Assembly (NCBI GenBank): GCA_017465845.1
Contig: JAFTVH010000008.1
Span: 1-41,727 of the forward strand
Length of the DNA: 41,727 nt
Direction: 5' to 3'
Origin: Lachnospiraceae bacterium
GTDB taxonomy: Bacteria > Bacillota > Clostridia > Lachnospirales > Lachnospiraceae
A model generated the notes under the pieces. It was not told the DNA's origin. It did no database searches and worked only from the letters and a program-made list of their open reading frames with translations. Made by a program: the position numbers and the translations under genes. Below, one piece after another: positions 1-9,299 of the stretch; within the stretch, counting starts at the first letter, position 1, and each line of letters opens with the position of its first letter.

Positions 1-2
1 AA

Positions 3-647
3 GCTTTGCCGGATTATACTATGTTTAGTGTGGATGGTGGTGCTAATTATTATATGGTATACGGTGATTTCGTACCTGAGTTTGTTCTGCATGAGGTCAC
101 ATCAGTACCACTGTTGTTGGACTTTCGTTATACGGAGCTTAAACAGGACGAGGAGCTGACCATTGCCATGGAAACATACATGGGCGATCAGTTGCAGAAA
201 GCTTGTACAGTGAATACTGTGGCTAATGTTGACTGCAAGAGCGTTCTTTTAGGGGAAAATGCAGATGCACTAAAAATGCAGAATATGTTGGGACATGTTC
301 TCAACTTTGAAAATATATTAGAGTTTACGTTACCAATGGAATGGAAGGGGGCAGAACTGGGATATTCGGTGGAATTTTTGACTATGACGGATAACCAGAT
401 GCTGCAATATGTTCCTGTGGAGCTTTTAGATGATGGACTGCAGGCGACATATCGTAATGAAGAAGAAATTCACAGGCTGGAGCTTAGGCTGGGGAAGAAA
501 TTTGCACAGCCGGGAACCTATCGTATCAACATCTTTTGGAGTTACGAAGGCCTGTGTTACAATACTATACAAAAAACCTTTTTCGTAAACTGCTCGGGAC
601 GGGAAGATACCGGTACAAGCGGAGTGGAGGTATCCAATGACGAATGA
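3..647 (+). CDS. Uncharacterised protein, 5' end cut by the window edge
   Basis: The reading frame is open to the left edge, so the N-terminus is missing; the first in-window candidate start (TTG at 6) has no ribosome binding site and is probably internal. The visible 214 residues are acidic, with alternating polar and hydrophobic stretches typical of beta-sandwich extracellular domains, and no membrane segment near the C-terminus. I do not recognise a family. The gene overlaps the start of the next large surface protein by 11 bases, which implies one transcript and translational coupling. By context it is probably another component of the surface-protein locus, but that is inference from position only. 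Confidence 0.7.
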   Translation, partial: ALPDYTMFSVDGGANYYMVYGDFVPEFVLHEVTSVPLLLDFRYTELKQDEELTIAMETYMGDQLQKACTVNTVANVDCKSVLLGENADALKMQNMLGHVLNFENILEFTLPMEWKGAELGYSVEFLTMTDNQMLQYVPVELLDDGLQATYRNEEEIHRLELRLGKKFAQPGTYRINIFWSYEGLCYNTIQKTFFVNCSGREDTGTSGVEVSNDE

Positions 648-3600
648 AACAAGAAAAAGAATAGAAGCGTATAAAAAGGCGCTGCCGGAGATGCGAGAGC
701 GAGTGATGGCCGTTGCCATATTGCTTGTAATGTCAATCTCTATGATGATCTCAGCATCTTTTGCGTGGTTGACGATTTCTCGACACCCTGAGGTGGCTGG
801 AGTGAATACTTCTGTTGCGGCTAACGGTAACTTGGAAATTGCACTTGCTACCGGCAGTGTAAATACAGCCACAGCACCGGAAGAGTCAAAGGTGGGCGAT
901 TCCAGTGCCACAAAGGGACAGAGTGTTGTGGGTGCCAATATTACATGGGGTAACTTGGTCAATTTGTCTGATCCAAGCTATGGTTTGGACAATCTGACCC
1001 TGCGACCGGCACAGTTGAATCAGTCTGCTTTGTTGAGCAGTCCTTTGTATGGAGCGGTATACCAAGGAGACGGACGAGTAGAGAAGTTGAACAGTAGCTT
1101 TGCATATTCTATATGGAATACCGATACGCAGGTATTTGAAGTGTCAAATAATGTTGGTGTGCGCGCTATTTCCTCCACTACATTGGGAGAGGTGGAATCC
1201 GGTAGTACTGCGTTACTGGTATATGAGAAGCGTGGAGAGACCGAAACTGCCAATTTGTTTGCAGGCAGTGCTTATACAACTATTACCAATAATGATGCAT
1301 GGATGGATTCTCTGGCAGTAGTAATGGGAACCTATATGACAGCCAAGATGAATGTCGGCCAAGGGGATGAGAGTTTGACCAATCCTACCATTGAGAAGGA
1401 GGATGTTAAGAATCTGACTGCTTTGTTTGGAGCCTTTGTGGATGTATATGACCTTCAGTTTGAAGCAATGACTAAGCTGGCTAACTATCAGTTATTTCTA
1501 AAGTATGATGCGGGAGCTACGCCTTATACGGAAAAGACTGTTGCAGATATCAAGGCATCCACAGAAGCTTCACTGAAAAGTGAAGGCTTACAGGTGTCCG
1601 GGTTGGATCAGGCTAAAATTGACTATCCTAAGTTGGTGGATGGATATACGAAACTGCAAGCACTTAGTGCACAAGGTGAGGTGAAATGGGCTGACAGTGG
1701 GTTGAATACAATCGTTAACAGTTTGATGGACGTAGGTAAATGTACCTTAGATGGAACGCCTATTAATAATATCGGTGTCAGCAACGCTACCGGTTATCTG
1801 GATGGCAATACTCATAATGCGGTAATTACCAATGGTGTTTTATATAATTTAGAGAAAATGAACGGAACTCGTTGCGATGTACGAGGATTGACTGTCAGCG
1901 CAAAGGTTAAGAGAATGGGTATGACTATTCCTGCAACCATCAGCGCAAATATTGCTACTAATGCGCCTGTTCCTGCTCAATTTACTACAGATTTGGAATA
2001 TGCCGACAATAAGTATCCGACAACTAAAATTACGGAAGTTGCACAGGACACATACGGTCTGGCAGTGGATCTTTGGGTTCGTACCAATGCTCCCGGCAGT
2101 TACCTGACACTGGAAGGTAATGTACTGACGAAGTCTGAAATGGTTCGTGCCACTGGTAAAGATTCCAGCGGTAATGAGGTAGAGCTTTATACACTTACCC
2201 GTACCAGTGAAGAAACAGCAGACGATGGTACAACCGAAACCGTAAAATACACACTGGATCTTTATCAGGTTGTTACTAAAGATGAAGATGGCAATGATGT
2301 TATCACCTGGTACAATGCTACGTCTCATGCTACGGTGTCCTTGAATGATGGGGAAACACCTACGGCAAAGATGGAAGAATTAATCACAGTCATTGGCTTT
2401 GAAGGTGAAAACCGTGTGTGGGAGGATGCTAATGCTTGGGAGAATAACTCTCAGCTTTCCTTGGACGCTACAACTCAGGGTAGTGGTAGTTGTTATGTTT
2501 ACTATGCGGACTCTCCGGAAGATCAGGCCAGATCTTTGAAATTGTTGGAGGCTATGAATGTGGCATTTGTAGATGATGCAGGTAAGCTTCTGGCTACTGC
2601 AATCATGGATACGGAGCGATTCTACGCGGAAAATGGTAGAGTTACAGTTCCTTTGATGCTAAAAAGTGACAGCTTGAATATAGGTACCGATAGCGAAGGG
2701 GAAAATATTTACGCAATTACTCCATTGGTGCAAAATGAACCGAAGCGGATTACTGCAATCTTATACCTGGATGGTACGAAGCTGACCAATCAAGATGTAT
2801 TGGCAGCGTCTGATATTCAAGGTAAATTGAATATTCAGTTTGGATCCAGTGTGACTCTTAGTCATGCAGAGGACGAGACTTTGCTTACTGCGACTCGCTC
2901 TGTTAGTGCATCTGTTAATAATAGTAATTTTAAATATGATGAATCTATTGAATCAGGTAAGCCTATGACTGCTACTGTTACGTTGAATGTTGATGGCGAT
3001 GAACCTACTGAAGTGAAGGCTTTCTTCATTCGAGCAATCAGTTCTACCCAGGGTTCCAGAGAAAAAGTAATGACATTTGATCCCCAGGCTGATGGAAGCT
3101 GGAAGGCAGACTATACTTTCACCTCGCCGGGTAATTATGTATTGCGCAGTGTGGAGTTGGATGGTCAAACCTATGATTTGGAAACTTGTCCTACGGTTAC
3201 GGTAGAAGGCTTTACCATTAAAACGCTGGATTGTTCTCAGGCTGTAAACCGACATGTCAGCATTATGACAGCAGCAGGCACAAGCACAGTGGATTTGAAG
3301 CTGCAGTTTGCAGCCGATAAGGTGGAGGCAATGCCTTCCACAGTTCAGGGCCGATTCCTTCGTGATGGCGACGGCACAGCAGTTAATATTAACTTTACTT
3401 ATAACTCAGGTGGTTCCAATAAAGGCTATTGGACCGGTCAGGCTACGTTTATTTCATCAGGTGAATATACCTTGGAATATCTGGTTTTGGATGGTGAGTA
3501 TGCTAAGTTAGATGATGGATTGATTCAGACAGCTACAGTTTATCTGGGCATGAAGACGGCGGTTTATACCGATAGTCCGGTAGAATTTAAGTTTGTTCCG

Positions 3601-5310
3601 AGTGAACTGGCTGACAATCAGAAGAACCTGTACATGAAAGTTAAGATCATGGATAATACAGGTGAGGTAATGGAAGGTTTGCAGGATGCTCGTTTGTACT
3701 ATCTGCTGGAAGGTTCTTCACTGTTAGAAAACGGATTTAGTACACCATTGACTTGGGATGCAGGAACTGGTTACTACACCGGTACTTTTTATGACTCTAA
3801 GGTGGGTGTGTTTAAATTCAGCCATGTAACGGTTGGCAGCAACACCATTACCTATGCAGAGGATTCACCGGTGTTCCGTGTGATTTCGCCTGAGCCGCCG
3901 AGCTATGTGGGATTCACTAACAATCCATATGTGTATAGTGAAACTAACAATATTACCATGAATGCCAGCCTGAAATATTCCTCTACAGCTACGGTTGCGG
4001 CAATGATCCGAGATTTGGATAATCCTTCTAAGGTCTATGAGGTTCAGGGCACAAAAGTTAGTGATAAGGATAATGAACAGGAATGGAGATTCCTGATTCC
4101 TGCTACAGCAGATGGTAAACAGGATGGTAATTGGCAGTTAGAGACCATTAAGGTATGGAACTACTATGATGCGAATGGTAATTACATTAAAGCAGCAATC
4201 GATAAGGACGGCTTACTTGTTGCAGATGGTGAACGGGATGAACCATTGGTATTTGATCGGTCAAACGCAGACAATTTTGAAGGCAATATTACTAAGGCGG
4301 TTAATACGCTTACAGTAACGGTTAATCTGCCGGAAAATTATGATGCGCATTTGGGTAATAGCGCAACCATCGGAACTACCGGAAGTGAGGTTACAATTGC
4401 AACTGCGACAGCATCCTTCCTGACTACTCACACAGTTACTGTTCCTACGGTAACTATCGTAGACTTTGAGGGTGAACCGATTGGTACCACAGATGCAGAG
4501 GGTAACTTTAATTCTCTGGTTTCAGGAGTTAAGTTTACTTACGATTATGGCGGACAGTCCCAAGCTTGTGGTGGATATACTAGCACGGCAATAGTAGCAA
4601 CGGACGATGTGTTGACGATCAATATGACCAGTACTGATGGTGAGACATTTAGCCAGTCTGGCACGGCATCTGTTCAGTATGCCGGTGTTTATACACCAAA
4701 GTTGTCATATACTGTTAACGATAAGACATATACAAAGAAAGTAGCAGATATGGGAGCTACTTCGCCTACGTTTACGGTGTGGTCGAAGAAACCATATGCC
4801 AAAATTACCGGTGTGAGTCCGACGGCCTCAATTAATACAAAATTGACATGGACTACTAATCTGGTAGGAACACCAACGTTTACTGCGAGTGAGTCAAGGA
4901 CAAATAGTCGGACAGACTATGCTGCTACACTATACGCGAGTGCTACTGTAGATAACGGCGGTAGCTATGGTGTAGGTAATCGTCATGGTTTCCTTGCTGA
5001 ACCTAAGCTAAAGATTACTGTGTATGATGTAGGAAATGGATTTACTACAACACTAAGATTGCCTGCAGGTTCCGCTTCTGAAATTACGTTTAGTCGTACG
5101 GGTAATGGTGACATTGAAAAAGAGATTGGTACAGTAACTACTATTAAATATTTTGGTGCTGGTGATCGTCATTATCTGGAGGGCTATGCAGGGCATGGTG
5201 ATGTAAGTATTAGCGAAATGACATTATCCAAGGATGGTGTGACTTATACCGTATCTTTAGATAATCCGTTGGTAATTACGAATCCTAGTTCAGTTAATAA
5301 ACTTAACTAA
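637..5310 (+). CDS. Large surface protein with SipW-like N-terminal signal and Ig-like modules
   Basis: A 1557-residue protein. A basic N-terminus is followed by a hydrophobic segment (about residues 23-44) ending in SFAWL, then PEV and ANGNLEIAL. Two other proteins in this window share this pattern, which resembles the signal peptides processed by SipW-type signal peptidases (TasA/camelysin-like). The shared core runs to about residue 740 and includes a WGNL...YGL block near residues 102-120 and an LDG...LNIQF block near 710-740. The C-terminal half holds Ig-like modules of the pattern W-x-x-x-F-x-S-x-G-x-Y followed by LDG, seen near bases 3070-3183, 3400-3516, 3742-3861 and more weakly 4074-4193. 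There is no C-terminal membrane helix and no LPXTG. The start at 637 has a GGAGG site just upstream. It may form or decorate a surface fibre; the function is not established. Confidence 0.9.
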   Translation: MTNETRKRIEAYKKALPEMRERVMAVAILLVMSISMMISASFAWLTISRHPEVAGVNTSVAANGNLEIALATGSVNTATAPEESKVGDSSATKGQSVVGANITWGNLVNLSDPSYGLDNLTLRPAQLNQSALLSSPLYGAVYQGDGRVEKLNSSFAYSIWNTDTQVFEVSNNVGVRAISSTTLGEVESGSTALLVYEKRGETETANLFAGSAYTTITNNDAWMDSLAVVMGTYMTAKMNVGQGDESLTNPTIEKEDVKNLTALFGAFVDVYDLQFEAMTKLANYQLFLKYDAGATPYTEKTVADIKASTEASLKSEGLQVSGLDQAKIDYPKLVDGYTKLQALSAQGEVKWADSGLNTIVNSLMDVGKCTLDGTPINNIGVSNATGYLDGNTHNAVITNGVLYNLEKMNGTRCDVRGLTVSAKVKRMGMTIPATISANIATNAPVPAQFTTDLEYADNKYPTTKITEVAQDTYGLAVDLWVRTNAPGSYLTLEGNVLTKSEMVRATGKDSSGNEVELYTLTRTSEETADDGTTETVKYTLDLYQVVTKDEDGNDVITWYNATSHATVSLNDGETPTAKMEELITVIGFEGENRVWEDANAWENNSQLSLDATTQGSGSCYVYYADSPEDQARSLKLLEAMNVAFVDDAGKLLATAIMDTERFYAENGRVTVPLMLKSDSLNIGTDSEGENIYAITPLVQNEPKRITAILYLDGTKLTNQDVLAASDIQGKLNIQFGSSVTLSHAEDETLLTATRSVSASVNNSNFKYDESIESGKPMTATVTLNVDGDEPTEVKAFFIRAISSTQGSREKVMTFDPQADGSWKADYTFTSPGNYVLRSVELDGQTYDLETCPTVTVEGFTIKTLDCSQAVNRHVSIMTAAGTSTVDLKLQFAADKVEAMPSTVQGRFLRDGDGTAVNINFTYNSGGSNKGYWTGQATFISSGEYTLEYLVLDGEYAKLDDGLIQTATVYLGMKTAVYTDSPVEFKFVPSELADNQKNLYMKVKIMDNTGEVMEGLQDARLYYLLEGSSLLENGFSTPLTWDAGTGYYTGTFYDSKVGVFKFSHVTVGSNTITYAEDSPVFRVISPEPPSYVGFTNNPYVYSETNNITMNASLKYSSTATVAAMIRDLDNPSKVYEVQGTKVSDKDNEQEWRFLIPATADGKQDGNWQLETIKVWNYYDANGNYIKAAIDKDGLLVADGERDEPLVFDRSNADNFEGNITKAVNTLTVTVNLPENYDAHLGNSATIGTTGSEVTIATATASFLTTHTVTVPTVTIVDFEGEPIGTTDAEGNFNSLVSGVKFTYDYGGQSQACGGYTSTAIVATDDVLTINMTSTDGETFSQSGTASVQYAGVYTPKLSYTVNDKTYTKKVADMGATSPTFTVWSKKPYAKITGVSPTASINTKLTWTTNLVGTPTFTASESRTNSRTDYAATLYASATVDNGGSYGVGNRHGFLAEPKLKITVYDVGNGFTTTLRLPAGSASEITFSRTGNGDIEKEIGTVTTIKYFGAGDRHYLEGYAGHGDVSISEMTLSKDGVTYTVSLDNPLVITNPSSVNKLN

Positions 5311-5456
5311 TCACTTTGTTTGTTATGTGTTTAAAATAAGACTATTCCCTAAATGACCTGCAAATTTGATATTCTCGATAGGATATCAGAAGCTTTCATA
5401 GGAAGGAATGATTGCACTGTTATTGTCAGTGGTAAAACTACAAAGGAGGGCACAAA

Positions 5457-7289
5457 ATGAGCCAAAACAAAATAAAACTTCATATACCACGGCTGATGGC
5501 GGCACTCCTTTGTGCAATACTTGTCTATGCCTGTGCCCTCACCGTCCATGCGGACGGTGAAAACGGCAGCTGTGGTGATAATTTAACATGGACATTAACA
5601 GAAGGAACTCTGAAAATCAAAGGTTCCGGTGCTATGTGGGATTTTCTGGAAAGCACTATGGCTCCGTGGTATGAGCAGCGTGCCGAAATCCGCAATTTAA
5701 TTCTGCCGGATGGACTTACTCATGTGGGCGAACTGGCTTTTTACGATTGTTCAAGGTTGACCATTGTAAATCTGCCGGATAATGTGGAATCTATTGGTGA
5801 CTTTGCATTTGCAAGCTGTGAAAAGCTGAAATTATTGGATCTGGGAGATGGTCTTAGAACCATTGGTAAAAGTGCATTCCATGGTTGTTGGGAGTTGACG
5901 GATGTTCGCTTGTCTCAATCTTTGCAATCCATTGGAGAGCAGGCATTTTATGACTGTGCATCTATTACTAACATTGTGATTCCTGCAGGAGTGGAAAAAT
6001 TAGGGACTGCTGCTTTTGCATATTGTACCTCACTGGTACGAGCAGAAATTCAAACAAGCCTGAAAATTCTTCCTGAATGGACCTTTTTCGGATGTACACA
6101 GCTTAATACATTGATTCTTCCGGCGACGATTGAGGAGATGGAGAATGCTGCACTGAGAGATTGTGATAATTTGAGTACTGTTAGCTACGGCGGCGACAGC
6201 TTGACCATGGAGCAGTTGAAAGATGTTATTACTGAAGACGTTCCGGGGTTTGGTTCTACCGGTTTTGTAACCAATGAAAATCCGGGATCTTCTGCAAGTG
6301 CGGGTTCCGCAGTTGAAAACAGTGATGGTTCGATTAGCGAACAGATCACAACAGTTACCAGTGGAAATAATTCTTCTGTCATTTCTACGGTAGACCGTAC
6401 ATTTGGCAATCAAAACGGAGATACCATATCTTCTGACATTACGGTAAGTATTGAAAATGACGATGGTTGGGAAGAAGCCATTCAAAATGTTCAAAATGCT
6501 ATAGAGGAGCTGAATGGTCGTGTTCAGCCGGGTGTTACACTGGGTACGACCAATGTGACGGTATATATCAAAGACAGTGAAAAGATAAGCGATCAATTTG
6601 TAGAATCCTTTGCAGGCAGTAATGTGAAGCTGACTGTGGTTTCTAAGGATGGCTCCAGTTGGAAGATTGATTGCAGCACGATGAAAAAGAAAGAATTTTC
6701 CGGAGCTTACAATCTTCGTTATACAGTGGAACCTGCTGATGCAGATGCGCTGGAGCTGATGGGGGTAACCCAAGGCTATCGTATTCATTTTGTAGAGAGT
6801 GCAGTAGTGGAAACGGAAGTGCTGATTGCACTGCCTGACAGTGCAATGCTGCAGACAGCTACGTTTTTCCGCAGAGATGATAAGAAAAATCTTACTCGAT
6901 TCCAGTCCGTACAGGTGGATAACGACGGCTATGCCCACTTATATCTGGGCTCCGTGGACGGAGATACCGATTATTATCTGGGTATCAATGTGCCGGAGGC
7001 TGAAGCAGTTGATGCAGCGGATACGAGTGTTTCAGATACTATTATCCCGGACACCATGCAGCATGCATATCCGAAAATGGATTATGTAGAACCAATTCGT
7101 TACGAAATCACCGGTCGATCATCCTCCTGGGGTATGAACCTGGGTCAGGTTATGGGCATTATGGCGGCTGTGATGGTTGGCGTGATTGTAATTGTGGGTA
7201 TGGTTGTCTATATGTGGAACAAGAGACGTGTAAGAAGCGGCTATGTTCCCGGTTGGGATGATATAGACGACGAAGAAGATGATGATTAG
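5457..7289 (+). CDS. BspA-type leucine-rich repeat surface protein, membrane anchored
   Basis: A 610-residue protein with an N-terminal signal peptide (hydrophobic segment about residues 14-30, cleavage near HADG). Seven LRR_5 (BspA-like) repeats of about 23 residues span residues 83-244, each with an IG.xAF.xC-type core. A Ser/Asn-rich linker follows, then a domain of about 200 residues that I do not recognise. One membrane helix lies near residues 560-582, followed by a basic stop-transfer stretch and a cytoplasmic tail ending in consecutive Asp/Glu residues. There is no LPXTG. The start is supported by AAAGGAGG at 5441-5448. LRR_5 repeats typically mediate adhesion or protein binding. The gene sits between two SipW-signal paralogues, 24 bases before the next start. 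Confidence 0.9.
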   Translation: MSQNKIKLHIPRLMAALLCAILVYACALTVHADGENGSCGDNLTWTLTEGTLKIKGSGAMWDFLESTMAPWYEQRAEIRNLILPDGLTHVGELAFYDCSRLTIVNLPDNVESIGDFAFASCEKLKLLDLGDGLRTIGKSAFHGCWELTDVRLSQSLQSIGEQAFYDCASITNIVIPAGVEKLGTAAFAYCTSLVRAEIQTSLKILPEWTFFGCTQLNTLILPATIEEMENAALRDCDNLSTVSYGGDSLTMEQLKDVITEDVPGFGSTGFVTNENPGSSASAGSAVENSDGSISEQITTVTSGNNSSVISTVDRTFGNQNGDTISSDITVSIENDDGWEEAIQNVQNAIEELNGRVQPGVTLGTTNVTVYIKDSEKISDQFVESFAGSNVKLTVVSKDGSSWKIDCSTMKKKEFSGAYNLRYTVEPADADALELMGVTQGYRIHFVESAVVETEVLIALPDSAMLQTATFFRRDDKKNLTRFQSVQVDNDGYAHLYLGSVDGDTDYYLGINVPEAEAVDAADTSVSDTIIPDTMQHAYPKMDYVEPIRYEITGRSSSWGMNLGQVMGIMAAVMVGVIVIVGMVVYMWNKRRVRSGYVPGWDDIDDEEDDD

Positions 7290-7313
7290 AACTACACCTT
7301 GAGGTTTTGACTT

Positions 7314-9185
7314 ATGAAATTAACTAAAAAATTGAATGTAGCCCTGGTACTGGTGGTGGTGTGTCTGGTGTTAGTGATCGGAGCTACCTATGCATGGTTT
7401 GCAATAGCACTGAATCCGGAGGTTCAGAGGATTGAAACCAATGTTGGTGCCAACGGCAGCTTGGAGATAGCCTTGCTGACTGAGGAGACTTTTCAGGATC
7501 CGGGGCAGATTAAGACGATTGTTGGTGATTCTGCGGTGAAGCAGGATGTAACAGAATCCAACAAGAGTTGGGGCAATGTGATCCAGCTGAGTGGCGGATA
7601 CGGTTTGGAAGAGATCATTCTTTTGCCTGCCCGGTTGAATGTGGTGAAGAGTGCAGATGGTGTGCATTATGTTGAAAATGGTAATGGCATATTGAAGACT
7701 GCGGAATTCGGTCTGGATGGAAGGATTAGAATTCTCAGTGATGATACGGTTTCAGCTACTTGGGAGAGTAGCTTTGATAAGGGTGCCTTTACTTATTATG
7801 TGGCCGGTCAGCGTTATGGTGTCCGGGCAATTGGTACTCTGTCCAATCTGAGTGCACAGCAGATTGGGTTATCGGAAGCACGCAGTCTGGTGCCTACTTA
7901 TACTACTGCGGCAGCCAGAACAGTGCAGAATACCTGGCGGGAATACGGCGCAGGTATGATGGATATTTTATATAGACATTATGCTTTGAATAACGGCAGC
8001 TTTACTCAGGAGGATGGGGTGGTTGTTCAGAACTTTGCAATGGGAATACAGGAGTCAATGGAGTATGTGGTTGATGCAATGCATCAGGCTGTTATTGGTG
8101 TGGCGGCAGCTTATATTGCGGATGAACCGACATTTGAAGCTTTTCGTGATCAGGTGAATGATCCGGCTAATTTCGGCAATATTTCCGGACTGCCCATGGT
8201 TACCCAGATGATGAACGGAGGAAATGATCAGGCTTTGTTGTCTGCGTTGGAGACTGCAGAGCAGATGTGGCAATATACTCAGGAGGCTGTTAGTTACAGT
8301 TATTACCTGGCACGTGAGTGTAACTGGGAGACCATTGAGGATGTGCTTGTCCTTTTGATGGCACCTACAGAAACGTATTTGGGAAGCAAGCCCCTGTCCG
8401 ATTCCGGTGCTTTCGAATCCCTTACTCGTGACAATACGGTCCTGCTTTCGGATAAATCCGGTGTGATGGGGCAGATTGCAGACTTTACCGGCAATTTCAA
8501 TGCCTTTACCGTATGGAAGGATAATATCAGTGTGGAGGCGGTGACTGCTTCTAAAGTGGAGAAGGGGCGTCTGATCCAGATGCAGGCAGTGCTGCAATCA
8601 GTCAATGCAGCAGTCGGTGGCTGGACCAGAACCAATATGGATGATATTTATGGTTTTGCGGTTGATTTGGCATTTCGTTGTAATGAACCCTCCCAGCTTC
8701 AGCTTCAGTCTTGGGCGCAGATGCGTGTGGAGGATGATTCGGAATTCCCGGTGACGCAGGGAAGCGGTAGTTATATGCAGTTTCAGTCCGATAATATGGA
8801 TACAGAGCAGCTGATCACTTTGATGAATACCATTCGTGTGGGATTTGTAAGTGACAGAGGAGAGTTATTAGCTGTTGCGAAGATGGATCTGAGCAAGAGT
8901 AGGGAAGAAGAGGGTGTGATTGATGCACCGTTGTATTTATATGAGTATATATTGGAGGAAGGCGGACAGCTTACTGTGGAGCGTCGAAGAGATGATACTG
9001 TGATTACAGATCTGCCTCAGAATGCTCCGGTGATCGTCACAGTAGTGGTGTGGCTGGACGGCGACTCTGTGGACAACAGCATGGTAAGTGAGCTGGCCAA
9101 TCAGAGTATGGACGGTATTATGAACCTGCAGTTTTCCAGCAGTGCTGATTTGATTCCTTCTCAGCAGTTGATTGATAGGGATTAA
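7314..9185 (+). CDS. Minimal member of the SipW-signal surface paralogue family
   Basis: A 623-residue protein. The N-terminal hydrophobic segment (about residues 9-27) ends in ATYAWF and is followed by NPEV and GANGSLEIALL, as in the proteins at 637 and 9300. It shares with the 9300 protein a WGNV...YGLEE block, YGVRAIG, YGFAVDLAFRCN, QGSGSYMQF, IRVGFV, APLYLY, and a VVWLDGD...MNLQFSSSADLIP block. It stops soon after that last block, so it consists of little more than the family core and defines its C-terminal boundary. It has no second membrane helix and no wall-sorting signal. The start at 7314 has a short GAGG site 10 bases upstream. It is probably exported and may be assembled with its paralogues; no enzymatic motif is visible. 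Confidence 0.9.
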   Translation: MKLTKKLNVALVLVVVCLVLVIGATYAWFAIALNPEVQRIETNVGANGSLEIALLTEETFQDPGQIKTIVGDSAVKQDVTESNKSWGNVIQLSGGYGLEEIILLPARLNVVKSADGVHYVENGNGILKTAEFGLDGRIRILSDDTVSATWESSFDKGAFTYYVAGQRYGVRAIGTLSNLSAQQIGLSEARSLVPTYTTAAARTVQNTWREYGAGMMDILYRHYALNNGSFTQEDGVVVQNFAMGIQESMEYVVDAMHQAVIGVAAAYIADEPTFEAFRDQVNDPANFGNISGLPMVTQMMNGGNDQALLSALETAEQMWQYTQEAVSYSYYLARECNWETIEDVLVLLMAPTETYLGSKPLSDSGAFESLTRDNTVLLSDKSGVMGQIADFTGNFNAFTVWKDNISVEAVTASKVEKGRLIQMQAVLQSVNAAVGGWTRTNMDDIYGFAVDLAFRCNEPSQLQLQSWAQMRVEDDSEFPVTQGSGSYMQFQSDNMDTEQLITLMNTIRVGFVSDRGELLAVAKMDLSKSREEEGVIDAPLYLYEYILEEGGQLTVERRRDDTVITDLPQNAPVIVTVVVWLDGDSVDNSMVSELANQSMDGIMNLQFSSSADLIPSQQLIDRD

Positions 9186-9250
9186 CTGACAAAAAAGAAA
9201 AAGAAATAATTGAATGTAGCCATTGCTTTATTTGAAAGAATGGTTTATGA

Positions 9251-9256
9251 TATAAT
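9251..9256 (+). promoter_or_regulatory. Possible -10 box before the 9300 gene
   Basis: TATAAT lies 44 bases upstream of the start codon at 9300, in the 114-base gap after the preceding gene. No good -35 hexamer sits at 16-18 bases, so the assignment rests on the -10 match alone. If real, it would let the third paralogue be expressed separately from the upstream genes. Confidence 0.35.
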
Positions 9257-9299
9257 CAATATGCTTAAATGGTGATAGTTTTATGGAGGATGAATTATC

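Noticed and set aside
6030-6938. Long minus-strand ORF (302 codons) inside the LRR gene
   Set aside because: It lies wholly inside a well-supported plus-strand gene, has Cys/His/Ile-rich composition unlike a real protein, and has no ribosome binding site.
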